Source: Acrasis kona
Taxonomy: Eukaryota > Heterolobosea > Eutetramitea > Acrasida > Acrasidae
Assembly (NCBI GenBank): GCA_026419775.2
Contig: JAOPGA020001461.1
Location: forward strand, 1 to 34,398
Direction: 5' to 3'
DNA length: 34,398 nucleotides
The translations under genes and the position numbers were made by a program. This document shows, piece by piece, positions 31,320 to 34,398 of this stretch (position 1 is the stretch's first letter; each line of letters starts with the position of its first letter). The notes beneath the pieces are model-generated. The model saw only the letters and a program-made list of their open reading frames with translations. It was not told where the DNA came from and made no database searches.

Positions 31320-31720
31320 TGCATCATAAAGTTACTACGACGTTGAGGTGAGCTAGCTCTAACGTGGAGACACATATTATTATTGCGACGTTTGGCTGTG
31401 TTGACCATGAACGTGGAGTATATATGCATCAAGTTTAAAGTTTACTCTGACGTTGAGGTGAGCTAACTCTAACGTGGAGACACATTTAAATTACTACGAC
31501 AGCGTTTGGCTGTGTATACCTAAACGTGGAGATAAAAGTAGCCGTCCCCGTGACGTCGAAGTGTTTACTTACTATTATAATATACTTCTCATATCCTTAA
31601 TGAATATTTCTACGTTACGTTAAGCGTTCCCGTTGGGACTGCGCCTGCCTGGTGAGCAACTTCTTATGTGTGTAGATCTACTCCTCCTGAGGTTGAGTTG
31701 ACTTCCTTTTACAAGGTTAA
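31320..31720 (-). repeat. Right terminal inverted repeat with internal duplication
   Basis: Complement of the left arm. The block holding GACGTTGAGGTGAGCTA, CTAACGTGGAGACACAT and GTTTGGCTGTGT is present twice, at about 31338-31405 and 31448-31515. The copy nearer the centre is the closer match to the left arm. Confidence 0.8.
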
Positions 31721-31951
31721 CTGTAGCCGCACTGTTTATGCAGACTTTGTAAATTATGGGAAGACTGAGACGGAACGACTGTTCAAAGGTGTGTAAAGTG
31801 CTTAGGATCAATATTAAGGAATATGTACTTCCTGAGTACAAGATTTGAACTCAATCAAGAAGTCCACAGAAGTAGAAGTACAGGAACTGATAAAAGTGAT
31901 CTCCTTAAACAAAAAGATCAAGCATAAATTAGAGGCACAAAAATGTAGTTA
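31721..31951 (+). pseudogene. Broken coding fragment right of the element
   Basis: Two pieces look coding on the plus strand. One near 31729-31791 reads RTVYADFVNYGKTETERLF and runs out of frame. A second near 31846-31951 reads STEVEVQELIKVISLNKKI and ends at a TAG-type stop, like the end of a coiled coil. They are in different frames, no start is visible, and no family is recognised. It may be the 3' remnant of a gene cut by the element or by earlier decay. Confidence 0.3.
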
Positions 31952-32169
31952 AAGTGTTCGTAATTAAATATTTGAGCCTCCAGTCAATTATTCTTGTTTG
32001 TAATTTTTCTTCAATTAATTCCGCAAAATTGGATGAAGTTGAAGCAATTGGATGGGAATGAACCTTTTCCGCGTATTCCTAGGGAACTTTTTGAAGGTAC
32101 TTTCATATGTATGAATGTCATGGAGTCATTCGACCTGTCAACGAAGCAAATTTGATAACATTAAATTAT
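31952..32169. other. Intergenic stretch before the second receptor gene
   Basis: About 220 bp of AT-rich sequence without a visible gene. It should contain the 3' UTR of the minus-strand receptor. Confidence 0.45.
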
Positions 32170-34398
32170 TTATTTTTTGGACATTTCAATCAAGGATTCA
32201 GATTTTCTTCTCAAGTCCAATGATACATCTATAAAACTCCAAAGAATAGCTACTGGTAAACTTCCCTTCATGAGGCATTCAGTATAACTTAGTCCATCAA
32301 TCTCTTCACGTGCAAGACTAAAGTTATCATTCGACATGTCATCAGAAGTAGCATCAAATTCCAACACACGCTTCAACAATCCCTTACCCTTCTTTGCTTC
32401 TCTCTTGACATGATTCCAATCCACCAAAGAGCTTATCGGAACTCCCATCAACAACAAGACGGATCTCATCACCGAAGTATTCACTCCCTCTCCATTTCCT
32501 GCTAATATCTCTGATAGCGTGACTTGTTTGATCTTACTTACTTCTCCTCTAGAACGTTCCATATTTACTTTCATATCCTCCAGTACCATTTTTGCTTCCT
32601 GGTTCATATCTTGTAAATTCTTCTCAACATCGAGAACTAGTTGCGATTTCTGTACGTCGACCGACGGTACAGGTTCGACAATTGGTTCAATATCTTGAAT
32701 GACGACAGGTTCGACAGTTGGTTCAGAATCTTGAATGACGACAGGTTCATCGATGACAATTGATTCAAATTCCATCATGGCGCTCAAAATCTCTTCTCTT
32801 TCATCTCCTACTGCACTGACCAAAGCGCTCGCAATTTGTAAATCTGATTTGACGATTGGTTCAGGTTCTTCAGATTCCACTTCTTCTTCTTCTTGTACTG
32901 GTTCAGGTACAATTGGATCAACAAGAACAGGTGGTGACGATTCCACATGAACGTTTATATTTTCAATTTGTAACAAAGGCTCATCATGTGGGATTTGAGG
33001 AGAAGAAGGAGGCGAAATGACTTCTTCTGGTTGTGGTATATTATAAACTTCTTCTGGAATCAACACTGATTCTTCCAACTCTTGATCGACCTTTACAACT
33101 TCTACTAATTCGATAGGAGATGAAGAAGGCGAAGGAACAGTTGTATATTGTTCTTGTTCCTCTATATCAGGTTTACGTTTCCTAACACAACCAATGACAA
33201 CCAATACAATCGCCATGATAATGAATGCCAACAAACAACACCCAAATACAACACCCAACACAATACCAACAATCATGCCCGTATAATTAGTCACCAAAGG
33301 TGATGATGATGGTTTGGGTTTTAACGCACCAGAAGTTCCCAAATTTTGACTTCCGTAATAAACTACACTAATGGAAGCATTTTTTGATGATTGCTTACCA
33401 TCACGTCTACTTCCAACCTCCAAATTGACCAAACTCACACAAATGTAAAATTTCTCAGTAGTGAGATCGCTTATTAACGAACCATCCGTAAAATAAGTAT
33501 AACCTTCGGAAACGATTTGATTTTTGACATCAATCAATTGAGATCCATATTGAGTCACATCACTATCGACCGAACCCAACATGATGTAATTCGTTTTAGG
33601 CAGATAACTTGATGCTATTCTTGTTCGCTGTATTTTCTCCAGTATTTACGATAAAGAGTTGACTGCCATCTGATTTGAATTCGACTCGACTCGATACCTT
33701 TTTTAAATGAGACGAAGATTGTAACCAAATTTCACTTGCTACTCCAGAGGGTAATAAGGATGGGAAATTAAACATGACATAGATTTGAACGCCTGGTGCT
33801 GATATGCTTGGAGCGAAGCATAATCCTTGTTTACTTGATCGAGAGAAATCGGCGTTGATTTGTAGCTGGTTGTTGGGTGAGGTTTGGTAGGTTGCGGGAG
33901 TGACGTCGCTGTTGATTTGAGTAAAGATGCCTGCGTAGATATTGGGTTGGATTGTTTGGTTGAATGAATTGTGGAGAAGTGATGAGGTGATCATGTTGAT
34001 TTGACAGCTTTGACCGATGTATTCTGGTGATTTACATTCGCAGTCATCTGTTGATATACAAATGCCATTACCAGAACAAACAAGTGGATTCGTACTGGAT
34101 ATGCCAAAGCATTGGATGGAGGTGGCGGGGGTGGGAGTTGGTGTTGCAGTGGGTGTAAGTGTTGGGGCGGGTGTGGGTGTAGGTGTGGGTGTAGGTGTGG
34201 GAGTAGGTGTTGGTGTGGTAGGTGTGGGTGTAGGTGTGGGTGTAGGGGTGGGAGTAGGTGTTGGGGTGGTAGGGGTGGGTGTGGGAGTATGTGTTGGAGT
34301 GGGTGTAGGTGTAAGTGTTGGTGTAGGTGTAGGTGTAGGAGTTGGTGTTGGTGTAGGAGTTGGAGTGGGTGTAGGTGTGGGAGTAGGTGTTGGTGTGG
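32170..34398 (-). CDS. Receptor-like membrane protein with long cytoplasmic tail (5' end missing, one frameshift)
   Basis: The frame is open from the right edge, so the N-terminus is outside the window. In order: Thr/Pro stalk (34398-34125), EGF-like module ([16 protein letters not shown], about 34015-34115), and a membrane-proximal domain aligned to that of the RCC1 receptor ([10 protein letters not shown] with [10 protein letters not shown]). A membrane helix (about 33190-33285) is followed by an acidic Pro/Glu/Val-rich tail. The last 130 residues are helical and include [20 protein letters not shown], then [19 protein letters not shown], resembling the stalk-side region of dynein heavy chains. 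The frame breaks at about 33595-33600, where GCC TAA interrupts the alignment; dropping one base restores it. No GT-AG intron fits there. Error, decay or allele are open. Confidence 0.75.
34125..34398. repeat. Thr/Pro-stalk minisatellite of the second receptor
   Basis: GGTGTx/GGAGTx 6-bp units on the plus strand coding Thr-Pro on the minus strand; the run continues past the window edge. It is purer than the stalk of the RCC1 receptor, with few Ser interruptions. Confidence 0.85.

Larger units (their letters stand above)
30548..31720. mobile_element. TTAA-flanked inverted-repeat (foldback, piggyBac-like) non-autonomous element
   Basis: The element is bounded on both sides by TTAA and has inverted ends reading TTAACCTTGTAAAAGGAAGT inward. 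The match between ends stops exactly outside the TTAA. The arms run about 290 bp (left) and about 400 bp (right, with an extra internal duplication). Weaker inverted similarity continues toward the centre (CGGAAAGCACG with CGTGCTTTTCCG; GGCAATTG with CAATTGCC), so the whole unit is a large imperfect palindrome centred near 31090. It has no coding frame of note. TTAA as target duplication with CC-beginning ends is the mark of piggyBac-type transposons; the transposase would have to come from elsewhere. Confidence 0.8.

Noticed and set aside
33615-33649. A 35-nt GTAAAT...TAG intron at the receptor frame break
   Set aside because: It does not restore the downstream frame and would delete residues that align with the paralog.

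Overview
The window is nuclear DNA of a protist. Its genes run on both strands, use the standard stop codons, and carry very short GT-AG introns. I placed 25 introns by keeping frame and family alignment; all are 35-48 nt. Proline/threonine-stalked surface proteins, an RCC1-repeat ectodomain, DUF4874/DUF4832, hemerythrin, an Rnl1-like RNA ligase and the UFM1 enzyme UFC1 together suggest a heterolobosean amoeba of the Naegleria type. That placement is a judgement from gene content, not a database result.

Bases 1-24470 are dense and ordinary in character. In order they hold: the 3' part of a Munc13-like MUN/GRAM gene (+); a secreted DUF4874/DUF4832 protein (-); a twin-CX9C mitochondrial protein (-); a Neugrin/Rrg9-like mitochondrial protein (-); UFC1 (+); an ABHD17-like hydrolase (+); an MBIP-like coiled-coil protein (-); an unknown 129-residue protein (-); a large RCC1/EGF transmembrane receptor (-); a hemerythrin-like protein (-); a 20-bp minisatellite; an unresolved stretch; a tRNA-Arg(UCU) with an enlarged D-loop; a kelch protein (+); an Rnl1-like RNA ligase (+); an NT-C2/DIL protein (-); and a GPI-type jelly-roll surface protein (+). 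Gene spacing is often below 100 bp.

Bases 24500-32160 are different in kind. They hold a decayed transposase-like gene, a small perfect hairpin, an intact spliced gene for a P-loop NTPase joined to a PD-(D/E)XK-like nuclease domain, a retropepsin-like gene, and a 1.17-kb TTAA-flanked inverted-repeat element 36 bp upstream of the retropepsin-like ATG. Broken coding remnants follow. This is the mobile and accessory part of the window.

From 32170 to the end lies a second surface receptor (-) that shares its stalk, EGF module, membrane-proximal domain and membrane segment with the RCC1 receptor. Its cytoplasmic tail is about 340 residues and ends in a helical segment resembling the dynein heavy-chain stalk region. 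Its frame is interrupted once.

The genes do not form one pathway. Themes are membrane and vesicle work (MUN/GRAM, NT-C2/DIL, ABHD17), mitochondria (twin CX9C, Neugrin-like), protein and RNA modification (UFC1, RNA ligase), and cell-surface adhesion or sensing. The best candidates for a poorly described system are the NTPase-nuclease gene with its mobile neighbours, the receptor pair with unequal tails, and the tRNA-Arg D-loop insertion.
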